A stretch of 64,000 nucleotides of DNA from Cognataquiflexum rubidum (lineage in GTDB: Bacteria > Bacteroidota > Bacteroidia > Cytophagales > Cyclobacteriaceae). The stretch covers positions 124,001 through 188,000 of the forward strand of contig NZ_JAKZAL010000003.1 in NCBI RefSeq assembly GCF_022538115.1, written 5' to 3'. The notes below the pieces were generated by a model. That model worked only from the letters and a program-made list of their open reading frames with translations. It ran no database searches and had not been told where the DNA came from. Both the position numbers and the translations under genes were made by a program. Each line of letters opens with the position of its first letter. Position 1 is the stretch's first letter. Positions 18,703 through 27,873 of this stretch are shown piece after piece.

Positions 18703-20076
18703 ATGGCTGTCCAAAAACCAAGTTTGCCAAAAGGAACCCGTGATTTCGGTCCGCTCCAAATGGCAAGGAGAAATTTCATTTTAGATACAATCAAAGATAC
18801 ATTCAGGCTTTTTGGTTTTCAGCAGATCGAAACTCCCGCCATGGAAAACCTCAGTACGCTGACAGGAAAATATGGCGATGAGGGAGATCAGTTGCTTTTT
18901 AAAATATTGAACAGTGGAGATTTCATCAAAGATGTCAATGCGGAAGACCTCCTGTCCGGAAGTTCCCAAGTATTGCCGAAAGTAGCTGAAAAAGGCCTCC
19001 GGTATGACTTGACGGTTCCTTTTGCACGGTACGTGGTGATGAAAAGAAATGACATTTCTTTTCCATTCAAGCGTTTTCAGATCCAGCCTGTTTGGAGAGC
19101 GGATCGGCCACAAAGAGGGAGATACAGAGAGTTTTACCAATGTGATGCCGATGTGGTAGGCACGGACAGTTTGGTATGTGAGCTTGAAATCCTGTTGATG
19201 ATCAAGCGGGTATTTGGGAAACTTGGTATCACAGATTATGATATCAAAGTCAACAACCGAAAAATCCTGACCGGAATCTCTGAAGTGATCGGTGAAAAAG
19301 GGAGAGAAGGAGAATTGTGCGTCGCCATCGATAAATTGGATAAAATAGGTTGGGAAAAAGTACAGGAGGAGTTGGCACAAAGGAATTTTGGGCAAGATTC
19401 CATTTCCAAATTGGAGCCGATTATCAGTCTCAAACAAAACAATGCAGACAAACTCAATTTTCTAAAGGATTTTTTGAGTTCCTCCGAAACCGGATTAAAG
19501 GGAATCGCCGAACTCGAAGAAGTTTTGGATTTGTTGCATAAATACGGAGAATCCGAAGCCCATGTAGATTTCGACGTGGTGTTGGCTAGAGGCCTGACTT
19601 ATTATACAGGCGCCATATTCGAAGTCAAAGTTAATCATGTCACTATCGGATCGGTAAGTGGAGGAGGAAGGTACGACAACCTTACCGGGGTTTTTGGTTT
19701 GGAAGGTGTATCAGGTGTGGGATTCTCTTTTGGAGTGGACAGGCTATATGATGTAATGGATGAGCTTGGGATTTTTCCTGAAAGCAATTTGGATAAAACC
19801 AAAGTGCTGATTACCCATTTTGACGAAAAAGGATTTGAATACGGGCTTCAAATCCTTCAAAAATTAAGGTCAGCTGGTGTTTCTTCAGAATTGTTTCCCG
19901 AAATCGGGAAAATCAAAAAGCAACTGACCTATGCGGACAAAAAGCAGATTCCTTTTGTCATCATTTTGGGGGATAACGAAATCCAACAGGGAAACATCAG
20001 CCTTAAAAACCTAAATTCCGGCACACAGGAGACTATCAGTATAGATAGAGCCATCGAAATCCTCATCAACAGTTAA
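18703..20076 (+). CDS. hisS: Histidyl-tRNA synthetase
   Basis: 457 residues, class II. It charges tRNA-His in the cytoplasm. The N-terminal PKGTRDFGP, motif 2 around PVWRADRPQRGRYREFYQCD, the His-specific ARGLTYYTG, SGGGRYDNL and motif 3 GFSFGVDRLYDVM are all present. A C-terminal anticodon-binding domain (about 365-455) follows. Slightly longer than the E. coli enzyme. Divergent from the small basic protein gene, and followed by an AACC repeat tract. Confidence 0.97.
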   Translation: MAVQKPSLPKGTRDFGPLQMARRNFILDTIKDTFRLFGFQQIETPAMENLSTLTGKYGDEGDQLLFKILNSGDFIKDVNAEDLLSGSSQVLPKVAEKGLRYDLTVPFARYVVMKRNDISFPFKRFQIQPVWRADRPQRGRYREFYQCDADVVGTDSLVCELEILLMIKRVFGKLGITDYDIKVNNRKILTGISEVIGEKGREGELCVAIDKLDKIGWEKVQEELAQRNFGQDSISKLEPIISLKQNNADKLNFLKDFLSSSETGLKGIAELEEVLDLLHKYGESEAHVDFDVVLARGLTYYTGAIFEVKVNHVTIGSVSGGGRYDNLTGVFGLEGVSGVGFSFGVDRLYDVMDELGIFPESNLDKTKVLITHFDEKGFEYGLQILQKLRSAGVSSELFPEIGKIKKQLTYADKKQIPFVIILGDNEIQQGNISLKNLNSGTQETISIDRAIEILINS

Positions 20077-20202
20077 CCCAACAACCAAATAACCAACAAC
20101 CAAATAACCAATAACCAAATAACCAATAACCCCACAACCAATAACCAAATAACCAATAACCAATAACCAACAACCAAATAACCAATAACCAAATAACCCA
20201 AA
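20077..20202. repeat. AACC-type simple repeat tract
   Basis: About 125 bases of degenerate ACCAAATAACCAATAACC between the convergent ends of hisS and the next gene. Same orientation as the tracts near 10.7, 18.3 and 35.4 kb. The Trp/Leu-rich open frame on its minus strand is an artefact of the repeat. Confidence 0.88.
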
Positions 20203-20205
20203 CCC

Positions 20206-20487
20206 CTAATTCACTTCCAGGATAGAATTGATAGGGATATGGGTATTGCATTTCAATGAAATAAATCTGTCTCCGACCGCCCAAACGGTCGTGCTGACCT
20301 GATAGGTATTTCCCACAGCATCTTCAAAAACAATTGTTGATTTGCTGCGGAGAAGATTTCCTATAGCCTGCGCCCGCATGAGATCAAAAGTCCTTCGCCT
20401 TCTCGCCATGTCATCCTCTAGAACCTCCTTACCGGAGAACCGGAGTTCGCTTATTTTTTCTTTTTCTATTTTCTCGATTGTTTTCAT
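20206..20487 (-). CDS. Small conserved hypothetical protein
   Basis: 93 residues, no signal peptide. The first half is a charged helix (EKIEKEKISELRFSGKEVLEDDMARRRRTFDLMRAQ) and the second half is beta-rich (STIVFEDAVGNTYQVSTTVWAVGDRFISLK). It ends as SILEVN right beside the repeat tract. I recognise no named family; the VW.vgd.fv.LK pattern recalls small Bacteroidota proteins of unknown function. The ATG at 20487 is the only good start. Confidence 0.7.
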   Translation of the reverse strand: MKTIEKIEKEKISELRFSGKEVLEDDMARRRRTFDLMRAQAIGNLLRSKSTIVFEDAVGNTYQVSTTVWAVGDRFISLKCNTHIPINSILEVN

Positions 20488-20677
20488 AGGAATAAGAATA
20501 ATAATGTGAATATACAGACTATCAATCGATCAATTCTTCCAAAATGTTTCAAGCTGTTCATTTAATTTGTTAATCGTTAAGATTAAAAGAATTAAATTTT
20601 GTACATGCTGCTCATAGCTTTCATGCACCCAAATGGCCTGATTTCTTTTATATTTGCAACCTAAAAAAACAAATTCT

Positions 20678-21010
20678 ATGTTTGATTTTATGAGTATCAT
20701 GAATAAGGTAAAGGAAGCCCAGGCAAAAATCAAAGATGCCCAGGCCAAATTGGTCCACCTTACCGCAGAGGGAGAATCCGGGGCAGGATTGGTAAAAGTG
20801 ACTGTAAATGGAAACAGGAAAGTCATGTCTATCGACATGGACGATTCTTTGGTAAACCTTTCGGATAAAGAAATGCTCAGCGACCTGATTGTGGCTGCCA
20901 CCAATAAAGCCCTTGAGGCCATAGAAATCAAGATCAAAGAAGAGCTCAAATCTGCTACCGATGGCATGATGCCCAATATTCCGGGAATGGATCTTGGAAG
21001 TATGTTTTGA
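20678..21010 (+). CDS. YbaB/EbfC nucleoid-associated protein
   Basis: 110 residues from the ATG at 20678 (MFDFMSIMNKVKEAQ). A TTG upstream at 20654 falls inside a TATATTTG promoter-like motif (20649-20656) and is rejected. The long first helix (KEAQAKIKDAQAKL), the strand AGLVKVTVNGNRKVMSIDMD and the last helix with TNKALEAIEIKIKEEL are the YbaB fold. Members bind DNA as dimers; no recR or dnaX gene is next to it here. Its stop overlaps the start of the glycosyltransferase (TGATG), so the two are cotranscribed. Confidence 0.85.
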   Translation: MFDFMSIMNKVKEAQAKIKDAQAKLVHLTAEGESGAGLVKVTVNGNRKVMSIDMDDSLVNLSDKEMLSDLIVAATNKALEAIEIKIKEELKSATDGMMPNIPGMDLGSMF

Positions 21011-22014
21011 TGCAACTTGCCGCTATAGTCATATTGAATTACAATGGAGTAGAGATGCTCCGCAGATTTCTACCCTCTGTTATCGGGTTTTCTGCATTTC
21101 CGATTATTATCGCTGATAATGGAAGCGCTGATCAATCTGTAGATTTTCTTCAAAGAGAATTTCCCCAAATCCGTCTGATTCAGCTAGAATCAAATTTTGG
21201 GTTTACCGGAGGATATAACCGCGCCTTGGAAATCCTGAAAGGAGATTTTGAGAATTATATTTTGCTCAATTCTGATGTTCAGGTCGAACAGGATTGGGAT
21301 GTAAAATTGATCCGGTTTTTGGATGAAAACAGAGAGGCAGCAGCGGTTCAGCCAAAAATCCTGTCGTTTCCCCATCCCGGATTTTTTGATTATGCCGGTG
21401 CGGGTGGTGGATTTTTGGATAGCCTTGGGTATCCATATTGCAGGGGAAGGATTTTCAATACCATAGAAAAAGACAGCAACCAATACGATGATATTGTCAA
21501 GGTGCATTGGGCTTCCGGGGCATGTATGGCCATCCGATCACAGATTTTCCATACTGCCGGTGGATTTGATGAAAGATTTTTTGCCCACATGGAGGAGATT
21601 GACCTGTGTTGGAGAATCAGGAAAATGGGATATTCCATCCATTATTTGGGAACTTCAAAAGTTTGGCATGTCGGTGGCGGGACACTTGACAGGACAAGCC
21701 CATGGAAAACATTCCTTAATTTCAGAAACAACCTATTGATGCTCCATAATAATGAAAGGCCTTCGCGCTTTGCTTTGATTTATTTGATTAGACTTGGGTT
21801 GGATTTTTTGGCCGCATCAGTATTTTTGGTCAGGGGTAGCTTTGAAGATGCAAAGGCTGTATTCAGAGGACACATTGAATTTCATAAAATGAAATCAAAA
21901 TTTCCTGACATCACTTCCGCTGAATACATGCCATTTAAGGAAAAAGGGATGTTCCGAAGATCGATCCTTTGGGATTACTATATAAGAGGAAAGAAGAATT
22001 TTAGCGAACTTTAG
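21010..22014 (+). CDS. GT2 family glycosyltransferase
   Basis: 334 residues from the ATG at 21010. The GT-A domain opens with AIVILNYNG; DNGSADQS (nucleotide-binding) and SNFGFTGGYNRA follow. LLNSDVQVEQDWD carries the metal-binding DxD-like site, and EEIDLCWRIRKMG is typical of rhamnosyltransferase-like members. It probably adds a sugar to a cell-surface glycan. Translationally coupled to the YbaB gene. Its last four bases overlap the end of the convergent PspC gene. Confidence 0.9.
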   Translation: MQLAAIVILNYNGVEMLRRFLPSVIGFSAFPIIIADNGSADQSVDFLQREFPQIRLIQLESNFGFTGGYNRALEILKGDFENYILLNSDVQVEQDWDVKLIRFLDENREAAAVQPKILSFPHPGFFDYAGAGGGFLDSLGYPYCRGRIFNTIEKDSNQYDDIVKVHWASGACMAIRSQIFHTAGGFDERFFAHMEEIDLCWRIRKMGYSIHYLGTSKVWHVGGGTLDRTSPWKTFLNFRNNLLMLHNNERPSRFALIYLIRLGLDFLAASVFLVRGSFEDAKAVFRGHIEFHKMKSKFPDITSAEYMPFKEKGMFRRSILWDYYIRGKKNFSEL

Positions 22015-22229
22015 TCAAAAAGGACAGGATTGTTCATCTTGCGGAGATACTTTCTGATTTTCATCATCATGGCAAGACTTACATATAAGATGACCGGAGA
22101 TCCTAAGGTGACAAAAGAACTGTAAATGAAGAATAACCTGATGCTATCTATGGGGAAATGGAAACGTTCCCCGAGCTTGTAACAAACGCCAAAAGCCCTA
22201 TCTTGAAAAAAAAGCTTAATCTCGTTCAT
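22011..22229 (-). CDS. PspC-domain membrane protein
   Basis: 72 residues. It has the PspC core: AFGVCYKLGERFHFPIDSIR followed by one membrane helix (about 34-55, LFFIYSSFVTLGSPVILYVS) and a basic tail. PspC-type proteins are small inner-membrane envelope-stress proteins; the short Bacteroidota members have no proven role. Convergent with and overlapping the glycosyltransferase gene by four bases. Confidence 0.82.
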   Translation of the reverse strand: MNEIKLFFQDRAFGVCYKLGERFHFPIDSIRLFFIYSSFVTLGSPVILYVSLAMMMKIRKYLRKMNNPVLFD

Positions 22230-22296
22230 ATATAGTTGGTTTTGGTTAGCGGGATAAAAGTACTAATTTAAAATCATTAATCTAATTGAATGCCAA

Positions 22297-24084
22297 ATGT
22301 TTAATAATCTGATAAAATCAGCAGCCTTTTTTTTGCTAATCCATATTTTAGGTTCCTGCAGTCCAAAGATAGGGAGGTACGACACCCTTATGGATGGAAT
22401 CGTGGCCAAGCCGGAAGTATTGCAATTACATAGAGATTCTGTTCGTGTTACTGTTCAGGGAGCGATTCCTCTTTCATTATTGAACCAAGATTCAAAAATT
22501 TACCTCTATCCCGAATACATCTATGGTGAAGGTTCCTTGAGATTGGGTGAAATCATTCCCTTTGACGGGGCCTACACCAAAAACCTCGTGGAGGCCAAAG
22601 TGGCGGAGACCATTGTATTTCCCTATTTGCCTGGGATGGAACAAGGAGAATTGGTCATCAAAGGAGTTGTCGAAAGGAAAAAGGGAGTCTTTCAGGCTCC
22701 AAATAAAGTAATAGCAACGGGTTTGGAGATTACGCCTCTATTGACACGGTATGGTCAGGTCCTTTCAGACCAACCGATACCCGATATCGGGATTTATATG
22801 ACCAAAATTTTTCAGGATATGAATCAAACCGAAACCCGGGACTTTTATATTCCTTTTGAAATGGGGAGTGGGCAAAAACAAAATCCTGTTTTCCAAGTCT
22901 CTTTCACGGATTACTTGATAAAGGGAGAACCGGGGATGAAAATCAATAAGGTGGTGGTTACCGGATTGTCCTCTCCGGAATCAAAAGACAATATCATAGG
23001 CTTAGCAAAAAAGAGAAGCGATTTTATCTCCGAAAGATTGAAAGCCAACCGTTCCTTGAGGAACACACCTGTTGAATCGATGTACCGGTCAGGGGATTGG
23101 TTTGACCTCAGACAGTTATTGACAGATTATGAAGGGATCACACAGGAACAAAAAGAAGAGGTTTATACCATATTATTGAATGGAAACAGCTTCGCCTCAC
23201 AATTGGCTTCACTGCAAAAACTACCGGGCTACAGGAATATTTCAAGGGATTTATTTCCAATGTTGAGGTCAGCCAAAGTTTCTTTTGAACTTGAAAACAC
23301 CCGTCTTAATGATGTGGAAATATCAGCCGGAGTTTTTGCCCTTCTCAAAGACCAAAAGCCTTTGGAGGGTTTTGGCGAGGAGCATCTGACCTATGCCGCT
23401 CAGAATGCCCTGAAATTAGATGAAAAGGAAGCTATTTATAAGAAACTCGCAGAACTCTATCCCAGTGAACATGCATTTAACAATCTTGGGGTGGTATACT
23501 TAAATATGGCACAAAGGGAATTGGATGTACGCAAAAGAAATATTTTAATCACCGACGCCATTTCCAATTTGACCCAAGCCAACAAAATAAAAGCAAGCTC
23601 GATAACCTTACATAATTTAGGCAGAGCGTATTTGTTGAGGGAAGATTATTTTGAGGCATACATAGCTATTTCTGAGGCCTCGGCATTGGAAAAGGAAGAG
23701 ACCAATGAGTTTCTAAACTACAATGAAGGCCTACGTGGGGCATTGGACATCCTCAACGGAGATTATAAACTTGCCACCATCAGGTTTAATAGAACCATGG
23801 AAAACGAAAGTAATTTTTTCAACAAAGGGCTTGCCTATTTTTTATCAGAGGATTATTTGGCGGCTTCAGAAAACTTTGAAGCTGCTGTTCAGGCAGATAG
23901 AGAAACAGGTTATGGTTTTTATGGAATCGCCCTTGTGGCTGCTGCAAACGGGGATAAAGAAGCATTAATGGAGAACCTTGGCAAAGCGGTGGAAAGAAGT
24001 GAATTCCTAAAAGAGAAAGCACTCAAGGATATAAATTTCAAAAATTACAGAAATGAACAAGAATTTATTAACCTGTTTAGATAG
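22297..24084 (+). CDS. TPR-containing lipoprotein
   Basis: 595 residues. A lipobox LGSC gives the lipidated C21. The N-terminal half has beta-sandwich-like repeats (VTVQGAIPLSLL, then LVIKGVVERKKG). The middle (about 210-330) includes ITGLSSPESKDN-like and IGLAKKRSDFISERLKA segments that recall an OmpA-like or cell-wall motif region. The C-terminal half (about 375-590) consists of tetratricopeptide-type helices (AFNNLGVVYLNMAQ, TLHNLGRAYLLREDYFEAY). Likely a periplasmic or outer-membrane protein-interaction scaffold. Monocistronic; no partner is evident. Confidence 0.8.
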   Translation: MFNNLIKSAAFFLLIHILGSCSPKIGRYDTLMDGIVAKPEVLQLHRDSVRVTVQGAIPLSLLNQDSKIYLYPEYIYGEGSLRLGEIIPFDGAYTKNLVEAKVAETIVFPYLPGMEQGELVIKGVVERKKGVFQAPNKVIATGLEITPLLTRYGQVLSDQPIPDIGIYMTKIFQDMNQTETRDFYIPFEMGSGQKQNPVFQVSFTDYLIKGEPGMKINKVVVTGLSSPESKDNIIGLAKKRSDFISERLKANRSLRNTPVESMYRSGDWFDLRQLLTDYEGITQEQKEEVYTILLNGNSFASQLASLQKLPGYRNISRDLFPMLRSAKVSFELENTRLNDVEISAGVFALLKDQKPLEGFGEEHLTYAAQNALKLDEKEAIYKKLAELYPSEHAFNNLGVVYLNMAQRELDVRKRNILITDAISNLTQANKIKASSITLHNLGRAYLLREDYFEAYIAISEASALEKEETNEFLNYNEGLRGALDILNGDYKLATIRFNRTMENESNFFNKGLAYFLSEDYLAASENFEAAVQADRETGYGFYGIALVAAANGDKEALMENLGKAVERSEFLKEKALKDINFKNYRNEQEFINLFR

Positions 24085-24559
24085 TATGTAAAAAGGAGAA
24101 TATTATGTGCCTACTGACCAAATTTCATTTTTCTAGAAAAACTTTTGAATTTGTGTTTTATCATTTATATTAGTTCCTGTGATAGGAGTTTACAATAGAA
24201 AACTTCAATTCCTGAAATGGTTGCCAAATAATATATTTTATATATATTGGCACCCAAAGAAATTAACATCTCTTAACATTAACCCAAAATCTCGATGCCT
24301 ATGAGTCCATTCTTTTTTTTTGAAGAGTAAAATAAATCGATTTAGCACCCCTTAAATTGGCGTTTTGGATCACTTATCCAACACGAAGTAAAGACAGAAT
24401 CCCTGTCGAGGTATAATCAGCAATAGTTTCGGAAATCAAATCTACTTCCTTAAAACTGTTGCAATTATTTTAAAGATACTTGCAAACGATTGCACTATCG
24501 GTTGAATTGATGAAAAACTTTAAAATCTTATCAATTAATAATTATTACCCAATCAATCT
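24085..24559. other. Long intergenic leader before susC
   Basis: 475 bases without a gene, AT-rich, between the TPR lipoprotein and the SusC gene. It presumably holds the promoter and a long leader of the SusCD operon. I see no tRNA, clear hairpin terminator or known riboswitch in it. Confidence 0.4.
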
Positions 24560-27500
24560 ATGTTTATGGAAAAACTCTACAAAAGCCTAAGTGTATTCCT
24601 ACTACTCTTAGTACTTTCCAGCGCCACGGCGTTGGCACAAAAAACGGTCACAGGAACCATCTTGGATGAGTTCGGTGACGGATTGCCGGGCGTTACCGTA
24701 TTGGTAAAAGGAACCACTACAGGTACGGCCACTGATATTGACGGAAAATTCTCCCTCAATGTACCAAGCAACGAAAGTGTGCTTGTTTTCTCTTTTATTG
24801 GCTACAGGGCTGTCGAGCAGGTAGTGGGCAACCGTTCCGTGATCGACCTGTCTATGGCACCAGATGAAAGACAATTATCCGAATTGGTTATCACCGGTTA
24901 TACCATTGATAGCCGAAGAGAAACTACCGGTGCGATATCCACTGTCAACCCAAGAGACTTGACCATCATACCTACAGGTAACGTGGAGCAGGTTCTTCAA
25001 GGTAGGATTGCGGGTGTTACCGTTGTTACTAACGGTCAGCCTGGAACTGCTTCTCAGGTTAGGGTGCGTGGTTTCGGTGCATTTGGAGGTAACAACCCTT
25101 TATACGTTGTAGATGGAGTACCTGTGGAAAGCACTGACTTTCTTAACCCTGACGATATCGAGTCCACTACTGTATTGAAAGATGCAGCTGCGGCTTCTAT
25201 CTATGGTGCAAGGGCAGCCAACGGTGTAATCATTTACACTACCAAAGGTGGCAACAAGAAATCTCAAAAATTAAGATTTACCTATGACGGTATGTATGGT
25301 TTTACAGATCCGGGAGCAGGTTTGAGTATGGCTAATCCACAGGATTTCGCTGATTTAACTTGGTTGGCTGAAACCAATCAGGCTAGAATTGACGGAAGAG
25401 CCCCAAATTATGGACACCCTCAGTTCGGCACAGGTTCTTCACCGGTTATGCCTTATTACATCAATGTCGGCGGCGCTGCAGGTGTTGCAGGTCCATTGAG
25501 CCAAGCGCAATTGGATGAGCAGAGAGCACTTTACAATATTGACCCAAGAAAAGGTCCTGTGCACCAATTGGTGAGAGCAGCTACCGGCGAGGGTACTGAT
25601 TGGTATGAAGCTGTAACAAGAAGAGCTCCTATCACAAGGCACTCTTTGGGCTTCTCAGGAGGAAATGGTACAAGCAGGTTCTTTATGGGCTTGGGTATTC
25701 AGGAGCAGGCAGGTATCTTGACCGGAAACGACTTCAGAAGGATAACTTTAAGAGCGAATTCTGAGCATAACCTTGGATCAAAAGTAAGAATCGGTCAAAA
25801 CTTCCAGGCTACTTACCGTTCTGTTCTTGGACAGACAGGTGGTAATAATGGTCAGGGTGTATCAGGTGATGAAAATGATATCCTTCAGGCATTCAGGATG
25901 CCATCAATTATCCCTGTCAGGGATGAATTCGGTGGCTATGCAGGTACTGCAGCAAGAGGATTCAACAACCCAAGAAACCCTGTAGCAAACAGAGAAGGTT
26001 TGGAAGATAACAGAAACTTCAATGCCAATGCTTTCGGTAACGTGTATTTGGAAGTTGATCCAATTCAGGATCTGACATTCAGAACTTCCATCGGTGGTCA
26101 GTATGACAACTTCTACGGAGTAGGTTTCAGCAGATTGCAGTATGAGAACTCAGAAAACAATTCCGCTTTTGGATACAATGAGTTTTCGGGATATGTTATG
26201 CGTTGGACATTTACCAACACCTTGACTTACACCAAAAAATGGGGTCAGCATGCAGTTAGGGCATTGTTAGGTCAGGAAGCCTTGAATACGGGTGCAGGAA
26301 GAAACATTTCAGGTTTGGGTCAAAATCCTTTCTCTGAAGATCCTAACTTTGTGAACATTTCTAACTTGCCTGTTCCTACAAGACAAGTTAACTCCGGTCA
26401 GTTCAAAGGCGTGAATTTCTATTCCCTGTTTGCTACAGCGAGGTACACATTCAATGACAAATATATTGTTGACGCCGTTGTACGAAGAGATGGTTCATCT
26501 AGATTTGGTGAGAATAATAGATACGGTGTTTTCCCTGCATTCTCTGCAGCTTGGAGAATCTCTGCTGAAAGCTTCATGGCTTCTGCCACTTGGTTGGATG
26601 ATTTGAAAATCCGAGGTGGTTGGGGTCAGATGGGTAACTCCAACAACGTAAACCCTGATAACCAGTTCAGCTTGTTCGGCGGTAACGTAGGTGCTTCTTC
26701 TTATGATATCAGCGGTACCAACAGTTCAGCAATCATTGGATTCAGAAGACAAAGATTGGGTAACCCTGATGGGAAATGGGAAACTTCTGTAACCAAAAAC
26801 ATCGGTTTCGACGGTACTGCTTTTGGTGGTAAATTGGATGTGATCGTTGACTTTTGGCAAAAGGACACCAGGGATCTATTATTTACAGTTCCGGTTCCTT
26901 CCACAGCAGGTTTCAATGCTGCTGCCCCTTCAGTCAACATAGGCGAAATGATGAACAGAGGTGTGGACATCATGGTCTCTACCAGAGGTAACTTCAACAA
27001 GGACTGGAGATACGAATTCCAAGTAAATGGTGGTTTGTTGAAAAATGAGATTGTGTTCTTAGCACCGGGATTGAATTTCATTACTTCTGGCAACCCAAGT
27101 TTCAGGGGTATTGAACCGATCAGAAATGCAGTGGGTCAACCACTTTCCTCTTTCTTCGGCTATCAGGTAGAAGGTTTGTTCCGTAATCAAGAAGATGTAA
27201 ATAGCCATGCCACCCAGCCGGGTGCTGCTCCTGGAAGATTTAAATTCCAAGATATCAACGGAGACGGTGCTATTACTCCTGATGACAGAACTTTCTTGGG
27301 AAGCCCTGTTCCTAAATTCTCCGGAGGCTTTAACTTCATCATCGGATACAAAAACTTTGACATGGCTGCTTATTTCTACGGAACAGCAGGCAACAAAATC
27401 TGGGCACAATGGAGATGGTTTACCGACTTCTTCCAGACTTTCGAAGGTGCTGCTATCTCGACCAGGTTGAACGATGCTTGGACTCCAAATAACCTTGGTG

Positions 27501-27814
27501 CCACAGTACCGGTTGTTGAGAAAACCGCAAACTTCAGTACTTCTAACGTTGCTAACTCTTATTACGTAGCTGATGGTTCTTATTTGAGATTGCAAAACCT
27601 AACCATAGGTTACACGCTTCCAAACGAGATCCTTCAGAGATGGAAGATAGAAAGATTAAGAGTATTTGCATCAGGTAATAACCTGTTAACCTTAACAGGC
27701 TATGATGGATTGGATCCAATGGTAGGTGGTAATGTGGATACTGCCTTTGGTATAGATGTGGGTAACTATCCTGTAACAAGAGGATATACCATGGGTTTGA
27801 ATCTTGCTTTCTAA
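24560..27814 (+). CDS. susC: SusC/RagA family TonB-linked outer membrane transporter
   Basis: 1084 residues (a second ATG at 24566 would give 1082). Signal peptide to about residue 27, then a carboxypeptidase-regulatory-like domain (29-104, with GTATDIDGKFSLNVP), the TonB-box region (SELVITGY, 108-115), a plug (114-228) ending in the family signature NGVIIYTTKGG, and a large barrel. With SusD it imports an oligomer, usually a glycan or peptide, across the outer membrane. susD begins 60 bases downstream. No glycoside hydrolase, regulator or anti-sigma gene is adjacent, so the substrate is open. Confidence 0.96.
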   Translation: MFMEKLYKSLSVFLLLLVLSSATALAQKTVTGTILDEFGDGLPGVTVLVKGTTTGTATDIDGKFSLNVPSNESVLVFSFIGYRAVEQVVGNRSVIDLSMAPDERQLSELVITGYTIDSRRETTGAISTVNPRDLTIIPTGNVEQVLQGRIAGVTVVTNGQPGTASQVRVRGFGAFGGNNPLYVVDGVPVESTDFLNPDDIESTTVLKDAAAASIYGARAANGVIIYTTKGGNKKSQKLRFTYDGMYGFTDPGAGLSMANPQDFADLTWLAETNQARIDGRAPNYGHPQFGTGSSPVMPYYINVGGAAGVAGPLSQAQLDEQRALYNIDPRKGPVHQLVRAATGEGTDWYEAVTRRAPITRHSLGFSGGNGTSRFFMGLGIQEQAGILTGNDFRRITLRANSEHNLGSKVRIGQNFQATYRSVLGQTGGNNGQGVSGDENDILQAFRMPSIIPVRDEFGGYAGTAARGFNNPRNPVANREGLEDNRNFNANAFGNVYLEVDPIQDLTFRTSIGGQYDNFYGVGFSRLQYENSENNSAFGYNEFSGYVMRWTFTNTLTYTKKWGQHAVRALLGQEALNTGAGRNISGLGQNPFSEDPNFVNISNLPVPTRQVNSGQFKGVNFYSLFATARYTFNDKYIVDAVVRRDGSSRFGENNRYGVFPAFSAAWRISAESFMASATWLDDLKIRGGWGQMGNSNNVNPDNQFSLFGGNVGASSYDISGTNSSAIIGFRRQRLGNPDGKWETSVTKNIGFDGTAFGGKLDVIVDFWQKDTRDLLFTVPVPSTAGFNAAAPSVNIGEMMNRGVDIMVSTRGNFNKDWRYEFQVNGGLLKNEIVFLAPGLNFITSGNPSFRGIEPIRNAVGQPLSSFFGYQVEGLFRNQEDVNSHATQPGAAPGRFKFQDINGDGAITPDDRTFLGSPVPKFSGGFNFIIGYKNFDMAAYFYGTAGNKIWAQWRWFTDFFQTFEGAAISTRLNDAWTPNNLGATVPVVEKTANFSTSNVANSYYVADGSYLRLQNLTIGYTLPNEILQRWKIERLRVFASGNNLLTLTGYDGLDPMVGGNVDTAFGIDVGNYPVTRGYTMGLNLAF

Positions 27815-27873
27815 TCAAACAATCTGTTTAACAAACTGTTATTGTAAAAAAAATTCATAAATCAATTTAAATT

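Noticed and set aside
20066-20284. Minus-strand open frame rich in Trp, Leu, Gly and Tyr
   Set aside because: It is the translation of an AACC simple repeat and overlaps the real 93-residue gene; no start signal or conservation is expected.
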